Under the pieces are notes generated by a model, which had not been told where the DNA came from, made no database searches, and saw nothing but the letters and a program-made list of their open reading frames with translations. A stretch of DNA of 64,000 nucleotides from Ryuthela nishihirai. Lineage: Eukaryota; Arthropoda; Arachnida; Araneae; Heptathelidae. Made by a program: the position numbers and the translations under genes. Below, one piece after another: positions 42,960 to 54,488 of this stretch. Numbering within the stretch: position 1 is the first letter of the stretch; every line of letters begins with the position of its first letter. The DNA lies in NCBI GenBank assembly GCA_038380435.1, contig JAWZYU010000005.1, positions 36,912,001-36,976,000 on the forward strand, read 5' to 3'.

Positions 42960-44089
42960 AATACTTTAAAAATGTTTCTTGTCTACAGGCCGTTTTCCTC
43001 TGATACGTTACTAATGAGTAATCATTAACTTTATTATTAGAATTTTATCGTCAAAAGTTCACAAGATAGCTACTTCAAAGTGTTAAGATACCAGTAAAGC
43101 ATGCTTGGAAAAGAATTCAGAGACAGTTCATCTTTGCTCTATTTCTAGTTTAGCTGCCTTTCCATAGCAAAGATTACTTTTAGACCTACTAACTTGCATC
43201 ACATAAATCATCAAACATTTGGTTCACCATTGAGCACAGTTAATCTACAGAGTGTCCCCCAACAGTTAGTGTGAACTTCTGCAAATTCGAAATGTGAAAA
43301 GCAGTCCGATTGTTAATATGTAGAAAAGGCCAGGGTTATAGTGAAGGGTACACAGTGGTATTTGCCATATGTTTTTTTTTTTAATTTCTGTACATGCCAC
43401 TTTTTTTTTTTTAGAAAACTTCTGCAAACTTATTGGTTTTTCTCTTATACTATTTATATGTTCTACGTTGTTCGTTGTTTTTGCCGAATGAATGAATGCA
43501 TGGTGGATAGAGATGTCTCAGAATACATCAGCCATTTATGTAGATTTTAACTTAGTGTTCTCGATCAATAGTTGTAGAAATAAGTGGCCAGTAACTTCCA
43601 TCATTTCTGTCTTTGAGATTTTTGAATCTTCTGTCTTTTCGTATGCCAAGTAATAGCGGAAGCAAAAGAGTTTAGTGAACAATAATGATGGACTTAAGAT
43701 TGTCTCTGCTGATTTCAAATTGTTATAATTTTTTTGTATTTCAAAATAGTCTGCATTATAATCTTATTGCCAATGGAAACAGAACATTTTTGGCAATCTT
43801 TTCTTTAACACAACCGAGGTTAAACAATGAAGAGGGATCAAGTAGCAGCCTGTGGTTTTGAGTTTGAGTGTAATGTTAATATTAGATGCAAGCATGCACA
43901 GCGCTTCCCCTTACATTTTCCGAGGAAAGTTAGTGCTATTATGTAAATCAAAAGATTAAGTTATATTCACTTTGGCATTTCGAATTTGGAGCAAACTTCC
44001 GATTTTTTAAATAGCAAGTATATTTCAAATTTCACAACTCTCTGCATTTTGGGCGCAATATAACCCTGTTGCTCTTGCGCCAAAAAACC
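42960..44089. other. unassigned
   Basis: No gene or family repeat is recognised. There are poly-T tracts near 43375 and 43405. Confidence 0.5.
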
Positions 44090-45830
44090 CCAAACAACCA
44101 ACCAACCAACTCTGCAATTTGTCATGTAACTTCCAATTTTGCCAACTATCCTTAATTTTACAAAACCAATCCCAATCTTTACATCTCTCCTAAATTTGTC
44201 AAGTCACTTCAAAATTTTCAAACTCCCCAAGATTTTGCCAAGTTGTCTCGATTTGGCCAACTCTCTTTAATTTCACAAAACTAATCCCAATTTTCACAAC
44301 TCGCCTGCATTTTACCAAATGGATTCGAATTTTGCCAACTCCCAAAGATTTTGACAAGAGTTCTCGATTTTGCCAATTCTCCTTTATTTCATAACACCAA
44401 TTTTCACAACTCACCTGCATTTTGCCAAGTGTTTCCAATTTTGCCAACTCCCCCAGATTTTTCCAAGTTGCCTCGATTTTGGCACCTCTCCTTAATTTAA
44501 AAAAACAGTCCCAATTTTTATATCTCTCCTGAATTTGGCAAGTCACTGCAAATTTTTCGAACTCCCCAAAATTTTGCCAAATTTTCTCGATTTCATCAAT
44601 TTACCTTAATTTCACAACTCCAATCCCAATTATCACAACTCGCACGTATTTTACCAACTGGATTCGGATTTTGCCAAGAGAATTCGAATTTTGAAAACTG
44701 CCCTAGATTTTGCTAAGTTTCTTCGATTTATCCAACTCTCCTTAATTTCATAAAACTAATCGCAATTTTCACAACTCCTCTATATTTTACCAAGTGGATT
44801 CGAATTTTGCCAACTATTATAGATTTTGCTAACTCGCCGTAATTTTACAGAAAAAAATCGCAATTTTTACATCTTTCCTTAATTTCCCAAGTCACTTCGA
44901 ATTTTATCAACTCTCCTTAATTGCACAAGAAAGGCACAATTTTCACAACTCCCTGTATTTTACCAAGTGGCTTCGAATTTTGTCAACTCCCCTAGATTTT
45001 TCGAAGAGTTCTCGATTTTTCTAACTCTCCTTAATTTCACAAAACCAATCCCAATTTTCACAACTCACCTGTAATTTACCAATGGTTTCCAATTTTGCCA
45101 ACTTCCCTAGATTTTGCCTAGTTGCCTCAATTTTACCCCCTCTCCTTAATTTCGCAAAAGCAATCCCAAATTTTACATATCTCTTAAATTTGCCAAGTGG
45201 ATTCGAATTTTGCCAACTGCCCTAGTTTTGCAAGTTTCCTCGATTTTGCCAACTCGCCACAGTTTTACAGAAAAGAATCCCAATTTTTAAATCTCACCCG
45301 ATTTTTGCAAAGTCACTCTGAATTTTGGCAACTCCCAAAGATTTGCCAACTCTCCTAGATTTTGAGAAATTGCCTCGATTTTGTCAACACGCCATAATTT
45401 TACAGAAAAAAGATTCAAATTTTTACATTTCACCTGAATTTTGCCAATTCCTCACGATTTTGCCAAGTCACTTCGAATTTTGCCAACTGCCCCTAGATTT
45501 TGCCAAGTTTCTACAATTTTGCCAACTCGCCATAATTTTACAGAAAAAACCTATAATTTTCACATCTCACCTGATTTTTGCAAAGTCACTGAGAATTTTG
45601 CCAACTCCTCAAGATTTTGCCAAGTTGTCCCGATATTGCCAACTGCTCTAAATTTTGCCGTCTCCATTTTCCCCACTGCCCTAGATTTGCCAAGTTGCCT
45701 CGATTTTGACAACTACGCTAGATTTTGCTAACTCCCCTTAATTTTACAAAAAAAAATTACAAATTTTCACAACTCACCTAGATTTTACGGAGTCGCTTCG
45801 AATTTTGCCAACTCCGAGTTATTTTTTTGG
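44090..45830. repeat. 1.7-kb irregular minisatellite
   Basis: Built from 20-25-bp sub-units such as GATTTTGCCAAGTTGCCTC, GAATTTTGCCAACTCCCCTA, CTTAATTTCACAAAACCAATC and CCAATTTTCACAACTCACC. These group loosely into blocks of about 110-120 bp. Order within blocks varies, showing repeated rearrangement. The 96-115-codon frames on both strands are translations of this repeat. Confidence 0.88.
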
Positions 45831-45869
45831 GGGGGGGAGGGAAGCTCCTCCACCCCCATAGCTACGCCT

Positions 45870-46115
45870 CTGGTGTTGCTGCAGACCCGGAGGTATATGA
45901 ATGGTATTGCTGCAGACCCGGAAGTGTTTGAATGGTGTTGCTGCTAACCTGGAGATATTTGAATGGTGTTGCTGCAGACCCGGAAGTGTTTGAATGGTGT
46001 TGCTGCTAACCTGGAGATATTTGTATGGTGTTACTATATACTCGGAAGGTGCTACTACATATTGGGAGGTATTTGAATGTTGCACAAATAGAGTGTTGCT
46101 GTACCCGGAGATATT
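45870..46115. repeat. minisatellite, unit about 33 bp
   Basis: About seven or eight units of GGTGTTGCTGCAGACCCGGA followed by GTGTTTGAAT, with two alternating versions (GCAGACCCGGAAGTG and GCTAACCTGGAGATA). It decays toward the right. A poly-G run (45830-45838) separates it from the previous array. Confidence 0.88.
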
Positions 46116-46445
46116 TGAGCCTGCTGATGAAGGAGATATCAATGAAAATGTATATTTTCCAATCTCAGCATCTACGGTTATTGGGGTCAGTTGGTAGAGA
46201 GTGAGGCTGATGTGACCTTGTGTTGTCTGGTTTGAGTGTCCTCTGTACTAATGATCAGATTCTCTCTGCTCTCAGTGAGGAAGGGCTCAGTGATAATCTT
46301 TGGAGGAACGCCTTTAAGGCTGTTGTCGTGCGCAAGAGAATCATACTCTTGCTCATATTCAAGAACACACTGGATGGCTTTTGCAATTTCAAAAGTGAAA
46401 TGATTAAAGAATGAACTTTTTACAGAAACTAAAATTTGGAATCAG
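46116..46445. other. unassigned
   Basis: No gene or repeat is supported. Confidence 0.45.
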
Positions 46446-47116
46446 GTATTAGAAATTTTTTAACTTTATTAACAAGCCTGAACAGAACAATCTGTTGACA
46501 AGTGCACTGAGAAATAAAATTTGAGAAAAACCAGAGAGTTGGGTTGGGTTGTTTTACCTCTGAGCGGCACTTTTTTGCACACCATGGGCTAAATGTCCAG
46601 GTCACAAGGACACCGAAGGCTCAGAGAAGGTTGGGGGAGGGGACCCACTGGAACAGCTGTTGGAAGACAGATGGTAGTCTCCCGTCAAGGCCATCCAGCG
46701 TGTTCTTTAACGTGTACAGGGTATGGCTCTCTGTCGCCTCACGGCTTAACGTCCCATCCGACAGACGGTGGAAAACCAAATAGGCTTCTATTTGCCTTCT
46801 AACAGTTTTACAGTGGATCTCCCTTCACCTATCCATGTCTGAGAGCCCTTGTGGTCCTTATGGCGATTTAGTCATTGTGTAGAAGGAATTATACCTCATA
46901 GGTAAATAACAACAAAATCTGTACATTTCGTTATTTAATTATACAAATCACTCAACTTCTTTACATATAAATTGTTTAATAATAAAGAATAAAATAAACA
47001 GTTTTAATATTCGATAAAATTGACAGTTATTTTCTAAGATAATTTTTATTGTTCACTGCCCTCGCCAGCAGATTGTTCTGTTTAGGATTGGCAATAAAGT
47101 TAAAAAGTTTCACAAT
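46446..47116. repeat. inverted-repeat pair enclosing a SINE (possible foldback element)
   Basis: TTAACTTTATTAACAAGCC then GAACAGAACAATCTGTTGAC (46459-46500) is matched inverted by CAGCAGATTGTTCTGTTTAGG and CAATAAAGTTAA (about 47065-47103). Arms are about 55-60 bp. The interior holds a SINE-A and AT-rich sequence. Confidence 0.65.
46534..46771 (-). mobile_element. SINE-A, head-truncated
   Basis: Runs from TTGGGTTGGG to CCGACAGACGGTGG. The flanks AAAAACCAGAGAG and AAAACCAAATAGG are partly similar and may be the TSD. A small deletion replaces the CGGGGCC segment. Confidence 0.88.
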
Positions 47117-47599
47117 GTCTAATTTCAAGATTTCTTTTCTGCACAAAGTTCTTCCTTTAATCTTTCGATTTTTTTTATCACTCCACACTTTACTCATCGT
47201 GTAGAAAATTCTCTCAACTTAGGATTATTCGCAAGATTATGAGAGGTTTAGTTATAAGCACAAGTTTTGACAGTTTTTTAAATCGATTCATATTCATAAA
47301 ATTTCGAAGTTTTGATTTTGAAAACAAATAATGAAAAGCAAAACTTAATTTTGTACAATGCCATAACAGGGCCGGAGAATTATTGGCTCGAGCCGGAGAC
47401 GACTTGCCGAAACTGGAAGAGGGAGACAACTGCAGCACGAAAAACAGATCCATAAATTCAAGACAGAAGAGTTGGATGATCCCCAACTTTTTTGGTGCCA
47501 AAAAGATCTACTTGTGTCAACTTGTTTCTGATGAGTCAGTCTTTTAGTTGCATTTGCTCTTTTGATTTGTTTTTCTATTAATATAATTGGAAAGTTATG
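47117..47599. other. unassigned
   Basis: Minus-strand frames of 95-111 codons (47214-47680) carry no known motif and the larger one runs into SINE sequence. Confidence 0.45.
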
Positions 47600-47855
47600 T
47601 TGGCTTGCTTTACATCTGAATGGAAGCTTTTTGCATATGTTTAATGCTCGGGTCACGTGCCTGACCTTCACAAGGGCCACGGCTTAACGTACATCCGATG
47701 GATAACGGCGTTTCCAAGCCCATCGGTGTTCCCTTTCGGACCAAGGGCAGAACGGGAGTTCAGAGAGAAATTTTCAACGCAGACGCAGTTGGAACTCCAA
47801 CCTGGGAACTGCAGATTACTAGTCTGCGCACTACCGATTGAGTCAATCCCCCCCC
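47600..47855 (-). mobile_element. SINE-A, decayed with internal deletion
   Basis: The tail (TTGGCTTGCTTTACATCTGA) is followed after a roughly 110-bp gap by CCACGGCTTAACGT, CCCATCGGTGTT and a head remnant. It ends at a C run (47849-47862). Confidence 0.75.
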
Positions 47856-47886
47856 CCCCCTCCCATTTATAAGAAAAAAATTAGAT

Positions 47887-48235
47887 TGGATTGGGTTGTT
47901 TTACTTCTGAGCAACACGTTTTTTGCACATAATAGGCTAAATGGCCGAGTCAAAAGGACTCTGAGGGCTCAGAAAAGGTTGGGGGAAGGGGACCTATTGG
48001 ACAGCTGTTAGGTGACATATGGTAACCTCCCATTAAGGTCATCCAGTGTGTTCTTTAATGTGCACAGACTATGGCTGTTACGCATAATGACCACGGCTTA
48101 ACCTTGGGTCTGATGGACGGCAGCCTTTCCAAGCGCATCGTTGTCCCTTACTGACCAAGGGCAGGGAGGAGGATTTGCGGAGATAAATTTCAATTATGGC
48201 CTAGGTGGGACTAGAACTTGGGAACTGCAATTAAT
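47887..48235 (-). mobile_element. SINE-A, old copy
   Basis: Tail TTGGGTTGTTTTACTTCTGAG through the middle to the linker and GGGACTAGAACTTGGG. The head beyond box B is lost. Divergence is high. Confidence 0.85.
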
Positions 48236-48427
48236 AGGTGAGAGGAAAAGTAATCTCTCTCTCCCACACACATGCACCGCAGAATTTTTATAGAAATGAA
48301 AAGGAAGGGAGGGGGGGGGGGTTACGCATTGTGCAGTTTTAAGATTTAATAAGTGGACATCTATACTAGGTGAGCAATAAAAGCCATGATATGCATGAAG
48401 TAACTTGGGTCATTGGTCATTAATATA

Positions 48428-49137
48428 CACCGAAGAGCCAAAACATTATGACCATCTGCCTAATATGATGTTGGTCCTCCACTTGCAGCCAAAAGAACTC
48501 TTACCCCCTGAGGCATGGACACTACAAGATTTCTAAAGGTGTCTTGTTGTATCTAGTACCAATACGTTACCAGCAGATCCTTTTACTCTTCTAAGTTACG
48601 TGGTTGAGCAGCCGCAGATCGGATATGCTGTGAGGCCAGGGCAATACCTGGAGGTCTTCCTCATGTGTGAACCATTCTCAAACAATCCAGGCAGTGTGGC
48701 ATGGCGTATTATCCTGCTGAAAGCAGGCACTAGTATAGGGGCATACCATTGCCATGAAAGGATGTACCTGGTCTGCAATGATGATTAGGTAGGTGGTAGA
48801 CGTCATAGTTTCCTGCACATGAATGACTGAACCCAGGGTTTCCCAGCAGAACGTTGCCCAAAGCATTAAACTTCCTCCACCGGAAAATGAGATTCATCGG
48901 ACCAGACGACCTTCTTCCAATCATTCAAGGTCCAGTTTTGATGCTCGCGTGTCCATTGTAGGCACTTTCGACGGTGAACCGAGGTTAGCATGGGCACTCG
49001 GAGCAGCCTGAGGCTACGCAGCCCCATTTTCAGCAGGGGTCGATGTACTCTGTATTGTGACACATTACTCCTGTCACCAGCATTCAAATTATGGGGAGTT
49101 GCGCCACAGTATCCCTTCTGTTGGCTCGTACCATATG
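48428..49137 (-). mobile_element. Tc1-type transposon relic, one end only
   Basis: The terminus ACACCGAAGAGCCAAAACAT then TATGACCATCTGCC resembles termini known from Tc1-like elements. On the minus strand the decayed transposase shows KKVVWSDESHF (first catalytic Asp, about 48905) and FQQDNTPCHTA (second Asp, about 48695). A frame-shifted LPWPHSISDL remnant stands where the region before the third acidic residue belongs; the Glu itself is not evident. The N-terminal DNA-binding half and the other terminus are missing. The break at 49137 is followed by AAAACAACCCAACCC, which looks like a SINE-A tail scrap. Confidence 0.82.
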
Positions 49138-49159
49138 GCTAAAACAACCCAACCCGTAA

Positions 49160-49397
49160 CATGAAGTCCCTCGAGGCGCCATCTATTGATCGGGAAAGGA
49201 ACAAACTAGCTGTCAATAGAAGAGTGTTATAATTTTTATTATAGCCAAACACGCAGTTTTTCTAACTAAACTCTACTTAGGCGCTCCGAGATTAAAGGAT
49301 TTATTTGTGCTCTACCATTATTGAATCTTACATCGATGTCGCTATTTCTATGTGTTTGACTAAAAATGAAATATTACAGCTAGTTTCGCGATCAAAA
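49160..49397. other. short unassigned stretch
   Basis: Nothing recognised. Confidence 0.4.
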
Positions 49398-49476
49398 CAC
49401 AATCGTATCAGAATAATATGACCACCTACCATAGTATATGTATGGTAGGTGGTCTTATTGTTTTAATACGACTGTG
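49398..49476. mobile_element. 79-bp palindromic MITE
   Basis: CACAATCGTATCAGAATAAT is mirrored by ATTGTTTTAATACGACTGTG, and the inner arms GACCACCTACCATA and TATGGTAGGTGGTC are exact. TATA follows on the right. AATAATATGACCACCTAC is also present at the end of every FB-1 array unit, linking the two families. Confidence 0.78.
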
Positions 49477-49552
49477 TATATTGCACGACGAGCGATTACC
49501 GATCGAGGAATTTTAAAGTTTATGGTTCCAGTTAGGTAGGGTTAACTAGCCT

Positions 49553-49625
49553 TGGAACATCTCAATGATAGAGCACCTGACAGCTGTTCAGGAGGGGATG
49601 GGTTCGGATCCCTCTCCTGGAGAAA
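49553..49625 (+). other. tRNA-like sequence, degenerate
   Basis: TCTCAATGATAGAGCACC (D-arm-like), CCTGA CAGCTGT TCAGG (a five-pair anticodon-type stem with a seven-base loop) and GGGTTCGGATCCC (T-arm-like, box B) occur in tRNA order. The acceptor stem does not pair and position 33 is A instead of T, so it is a pseudo-tRNA or SINE head. Confidence 0.5.
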
Positions 49626-49760
49626 AAGAGTTTTTCAGCTAATTGAACAAGTGTTTCATGATTACAGGATATTTATGGTGCTTTGTTATTATTGTTGAAT
49701 CATGAGTTTAAATCACTTATCTGCCTGTAATTCCTGTAGGTATTTTCGTTGCTGACAACA

Positions 49761-49895
49761 TAGAGTCGCTCAAAAAATATCTAACACTATGGTTGATTAC
49801 AGAATTCAGAAAAAATACTGGCAACGATTTTTTTAGAAATTAGTGATCTGGCAACCTTCGTGTCACGTAACAGGAAGGTTGCCAGATCACTTATT
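49761..49895. mobile_element. FB-1 left half only
   Basis: Starts TAGAGTCGCTCAAAAAATAT, passes the palindrome centre (CGTGTCACGTAACAGGAAGG) and stops at AGATCACTTATTATAG. The right terminus is lost. Confidence 0.83.
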
Positions 49896-49899
49896 ATAG

Positions 49900-50930
49900 A
49901 TATTCACTAAATTTCCTTCAACAAAGATATCGTTCCTCGTTTGACTCTATTTCTAAATGACAGATGGATCCATAGCAACCGTCTTCAATGGATATCATAT
50001 TTGGTTAGGGTTGTGTTGTTTTACCTCTGATTGGTTCGGGCCTAATGATCAGATCACGAGGACCCTGAAGTCTCAGAGAAGAGGGAGAGAGGAGCCACTG
50101 GACAGGTGTTGGGAGGCAGAGAGTAGCTTCCCGTCATGACCATCCAGCATGTTCTTTAACGTGCACAGGATATGGCTCGACACACTGGGGCACTGCTTAA
50201 TGTTCCATCTGATGAACGGTGGCCTTCCCAAGCCCATCAGTGTCTCCTACTGAAAAAAAGACGGTCTTAATGCTGGCCCACTTGGGTCTTGAACCTGGGA
50301 GCTGCAGTTGCATTATATTTCATTAGATTAGGTTGAAGATTGAGTTATTTTACTTTTGACCCACACATTTTGTTGCACACAATGCTTCCCTCAACCTTCT
50401 CTGACCCATGGGGTTCTTGTGAACTGGCCATTTAACCCATTGTGTGCAAAAAAGTGTGGGTCAAAGGTAAAATAACTCAACCTTCAACCTAATCTAATGA
50501 AATATAATGCAATCTGCAGCTCCCAGGTTCAAGACCCAAGTGAGCCAGCATTAAGATCGTCGTTTTTTCAGTAGGAGACACTGATGGGCTTCGGAAGACC
50601 ACTGTTCATCGGATGGAACATTAAGCAGTGCCCAGAGGCAGTGTCGAGCCATATCCTGTGCACGTTAAAGAACATGCTGGATGGTCATGACGGAAAGCTA
50701 CCATCTGCCTCCCAACAGGTGTCCAGTGGCTCCTCTCTCCCTCTTCTCTGAGACTTCAGGGTTCTTGTGATCTGATCATTTAGCCCGTACCATTCAGAGG
50801 TAAAACAACACAACCCTAACCAAATATGATATCCATTGAAGACGGTTGCAATGGATCCATCTGTCATTTAGAAATAGAGTCAAACGAGGACGATATCTCT
50901 GTTGAAAGAATTTCAGTGAAATATCTGGCC
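49900..50930. repeat. 1-kb palindrome carrying an old SINE-A in each arm
   Basis: The left arm (about 49905-50384) and right arm (about 50440-50925) are inverted copies. GAGGAACGATATC-type flank, GACTCTATTTCTAAATGACA, an old SINE-A and CATTAGATTAGGTTGAAG appear in mirrored order. Mirrored 60-codon frames (49957-50139 plus; 50685-50867 minus) differ at only a few positions. The centre (about 50385-50440) is SINE sequence related to 50937-50990. The SINE sits on the minus strand in the left arm and the plus strand in the right. Confidence 0.88.
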
Positions 50931-50936
50931 AGTTCT

Positions 50937-51370
50937 TTAAATGGCCAGTTCACAAGAACCCCATGGGTCAGAGAAGGTTGAGGGAAGATGACTCATTGAA
51001 CAGCTATTATGAGACAGATGGAAGCCTCCCATCAAGCCCAACCAGCATGTTCTCTAATGTACACAGGGTCTCCTGCATATAAAATCATGGCTCAACATCC
51101 CATGAGGTAGACGACAGCCTTTCCAAGCCCATAGGTGTCTCCTTTCTGACTGAGGGACATCCCTTAGTCAGAAATGATCCCTTTCTCCCTAAGAGATGTC
51201 CAATGGATCTTCACCATTCCTGAGCTTTTGGGGCCCTGCAGATCGTTCTCTTATCTGAAGATTATCAAGAAGATTATCTTATCTTGAGATTTCAATATCA
51301 GTACAACTGGGACTCGGGCTCATGGAGCTCAGATTGTGAGTTCTGGCATATCATCAACTGAAACCCAGCT
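50937..51370 (-). mobile_element. SINE-A mosaic, old
   Basis: 3' part AAATGGCCAGTTCACAAG to TTTCCAAGCCCATAGGTGTC, then a plus-strand scrap (51175-51250, AAGAGATGTCCAATGG..CCTGAGC). A head remnant follows (51300-51370, ACTGGGACTCGGGCTC). It is probably one copy split by a second. Confidence 0.65.
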
Positions 51371-51430
51371 CCATAGACTGTAAATTTGATTGCATTCTTT
51401 GAGCTGCAGTTCTTTGATCCAAATAAATTG

Positions 51431-51616
51431 GTTTACCTCTAAGTGGTGTGTTTTTTAGCACAATAAGCTAAATAGTCAAGTGACAAGGACCCCAAGAATT
51501 AAGGGATGAGTAGGGCAAGGATATTCATCGAACAATTCTTAGGAGATTGATTGTCCACGCTTAACATCCCATCTGATGATCAGCAGCCTTTCTATATTTA
51601 TCGATGTCCCTTTTAA
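51431..51616 (-). mobile_element. SINE-A fragment, old
   Basis: GGTTTACCTCTAAGTGG, CACAATAAGCTAAATAG and CTTAACATCCCATCTGATG keep family order with two internal gaps. Confidence 0.65.
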
Positions 51617-52981
51617 ACCTGATTGAGACCAATGATTCTCTGATAACAAAGCGATACATTGATCACTTTCTTCCTCCAGTGTAAATACTGTTTTCACAAG
51701 GCACACGAAAAGAAATGTTGAAAGTATGAGGGCTAAGATATATGATGCGCGCCTTGTATTACCAATTCTTCCATAGCAAGCCAGCTCGTACCGGCAATAT
51801 AAAAATACGCAACATTACACCAGAATATGGTTCAGTAGATTACCAATTTTTTGGTAGAAAGGATAAAGTAGGTTCATCATATTCTGATGAAATTTTTCGC
51901 TAATAAAAGAAAAAAAAACCGCTATAAATAGGCGAAAAGTACCACCATCTTACAGTGGGAGTTTACATTAATTCCGGTATGCATAATATCAAAGAGAGAC
52001 GGGAAACAACTAACCACATTGTGAAGTAAGTTTACACCAAAAATGGTGAACAAAATGCTGAAAAAGGGAGAACTATCACCACACTACGTTGCGTGTTTAC
52101 AACAAAAGATACTAACATCTAACTATTAAACACGGCCAAGAAATGCTTTTATTTAATATCCAGACTTCATTTTCTCCCCATTTCTTAAGCCCAACCAGCA
52201 TGTTCCAACCAGCATATTTTTCGGAGCAGCAGTTTTAGAATAGCCATCACCGAAAACGATATTTTCAGTCCAAAGAAATACTGACTTTGGCATTATTGCC
52301 ATGGAGTGGCCCTTTTTAACTTTTACACTTGTAGATCATTTCGTTCTGATACTAAAATAATCAAGTCCTCTCAGTTTCAGCTGCATCCCATGATATTTTT
52401 GTTATTATAAAATTATTTTTGATCGCTATTTATTTCCTTATAGTAAGCAATAAGGCGAATTACAGTTTTGAGCAAAAGCTTTTTCAAAAATAATATTTCT
52501 CAGAATATAGTAAATTCAAAGTAATCCTTTGAATCTTTTCGTTGTTGCTGATATTGCCATACATATCCATGCCAAAAACCAAATGTTTTTTGGCACAGCC
52601 CCAACAGCTTAGAGAAGTGAGAGGAATAACTGCCAAAAGCTTTGAAGAGGAAATGACTGCACTGCGCCAAAGCGCCTTGACATCCACCGGGCTCTGAAGA
52701 TGTAGCAGAAAACTAAAGCAATAAAACTTATTCTGTAATTAACGCAAATGTATATCACCTGAATCAGTCACGCAATTCTCAGTTAATTAAAGTGCTTATA
52801 AGCGCGTTCATGTAAAAAGATTAAACGTCACTCGCCGAGTAACAGCTTTTCGTTAGTCTTCTATCCATTGATTAACAAAATTGCCAAATCTTTCCTCAGT
52901 AACATTAATAAACTAATCTTCTGAACGTGGTACATTAACGAAGTCCATATCATTTGTATAATGATATCTGATCTTAGCCCA
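51617..52981. other. largest stretch without a recognised element
   Basis: No repeat of the window, no domain and no RNA gene is recognised. A 67-codon minus frame (52484-52687) has no motif. A short match to the SINE-mosaic text (CCCAACCAGCATGTTC) occurs near 52190. It could be unique sequence. Confidence 0.45.
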
Positions 52982-52991
52982 GAGACTTGTG

Positions 52992-53369
52992 GGGCGGGGT
53001 GGCTCAGTCGGTAGCGCGCCAGGCTCGTAATGTGCCAGTTTCCAGGTTCGAGTCCCAGCTGGGCCAGCGTTGAGATTTATCTCCGCAAAACTCCCTGCCA
53101 CGGTCAGTAGGGGGACACCGATGGGTTTGGAAAGGCCGCCGTCCGTGTTATAGGACGTTAATCCGTGGTTCCGTGTGCAGGAGAATCATACCCTGTGCAC
53201 ATTAAAGAACACGCTGGATAGCCTTGACGGGAGACTACCATCTGTCTCTCAACAGCCGTTCCAGTGGGTCTCCTCCCCCAACCATCTCTGAGCCTTCGGG
53301 GTCCTTGTGATCTGGCCATTTTAGCCCATTGTGTGCAAAAAAGTACCGCTCAGAGATAAACCAAACCCG
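52992..53369 (+). mobile_element. SINE-A, full length, clearest plus-strand copy
   Basis: TSD GAGACTTGTG (52982-52991 and 53370-53379). Box A TGGCTCAGTCGG at 53000-53011 and box B GGTTCGAGTCC at 53045-53055 are spaced as in a tRNA. The 3' end is GATAAACCAAACCCG. Confidence 0.95.
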
Positions 53370-53379
53370 GAGACTTGTG

Positions 53380-54101
53380 CTCTTTGCCGAGAAGTAGATC
53401 GAGTATCGATCTGGCTTCTTTTGCTAATTGCAATTTGTTTTAACATTTCGTTATTTGGCTATTTTACGTGAAGCAACTTTACGTGGGTGGGATCCACACA
53501 GACCCAGATTTGACTTGTGAATTAAATTTTTCCAAGTCCTCAAAACACCGCCGAAACAGATGAAAAGCTTTAATTCGACATCCAGCTAAGTAAGGAATAT
53601 CGTAATGTTTGTTATTATATTAAGCGGCAGGACCGGATCTAAGGGAGGGGAGAGCAAGGTGGCCATGCCCCCCCTCCCTTTCAAAATGCAAGTAAGGGTA
53701 AAAGAGGCAAAATTTATCAAACTTATTTATATTTCATGCATTTTTCAACAAAATTTTTAAAAACCGGAAAAATAGAGGTAAACTGGTATGCTGTATTAGA
53801 AATCAAGTGTCTTGCTCTCTTTACTTTTTTGACTCGATTATATTTCTTGCCCCCCTCCCCCTCCTCCGTCGATTTTTTTTCTAGATCCGGGCCTGTTAAG
53901 AACTCTTTGCGGAATAGTGCAGCCCCAAGGAAAGAAAATACAAGGCGTTATAAAAGTAGATCAAAGCTACTGAAGCCAAAATTAAAACGTCCGATATTGC
54001 CAGGAAAATTTGGTTCAAATCGTTATTGAATCACTTTTTACCTTAGAAATAATAATTTTGTCCATAAAAATGATTTGGCGACTTTGGGGATGTGGACGTT
54101 G
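53380..54101. other. unassigned
   Basis: A 97-codon plus frame (53736-54029) has no recognisable domain and biased composition. No repeat match is seen. Confidence 0.45.
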
Positions 54102-54488
54102 GATTGTTTTACTTTTGAGCAGCGTTTTTGTGCACACAATGGGCAAAATGGTCAGGTCACAAGGACCTTGAGGGTTCAAAGAAGGTCGAGGAAGGGCATA
54201 GGGGAACGGGACCCACTGAACAGCTGTTTGGAGATAACAGTAGCCTCCCATCAAGTCATTCAGCTTGTTCTTATACATGCACAGGGTACGGCTCTCGCGC
54301 CCATGGGCCCACGGCTTAACGTCCCATCCGACAGACGGTGACTTTTTCAAGACCATCGGTGCCCCCTACTGGGCGAGGGCAGGCGAGAAATTCTGTGGTG
54401 ATAAATCTTAACGCTAGCCCAGGTGGGACTCGAACCAGGGAGCTGCAGATTACGAGCCTGGCGCACTATCGACTGGAACAACTCCGCC
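54102..54488 (-). mobile_element. SINE-A, moderately diverged
   Basis: TTGGATTGTTTTACTTTTGAGC to a head ending CAACTCCGCCCG. It carries a small insertion (GGCATAGGGGAACGG). No TSD is recognised. Confidence 0.88.

Noticed and set aside
44199..45731. 96-115-codon frames in the minisatellite (for example ILPTPQDFAKLSRYCQLL)
   Set aside because: Produced by the repeat on both strands, with no start context or domain.
49137..49158. An ultra-short SINE-A insertion (AAAACAACCCAACCC only)
   Set aside because: Too short to prove, and flanking GTACCATATGG and GTAACATG are not a convincing TSD.
53736..54029. 97-codon plus-strand frame with a basic C-terminus
   Set aside because: No domain, biased composition, and no neighbouring exon or promoter evidence.
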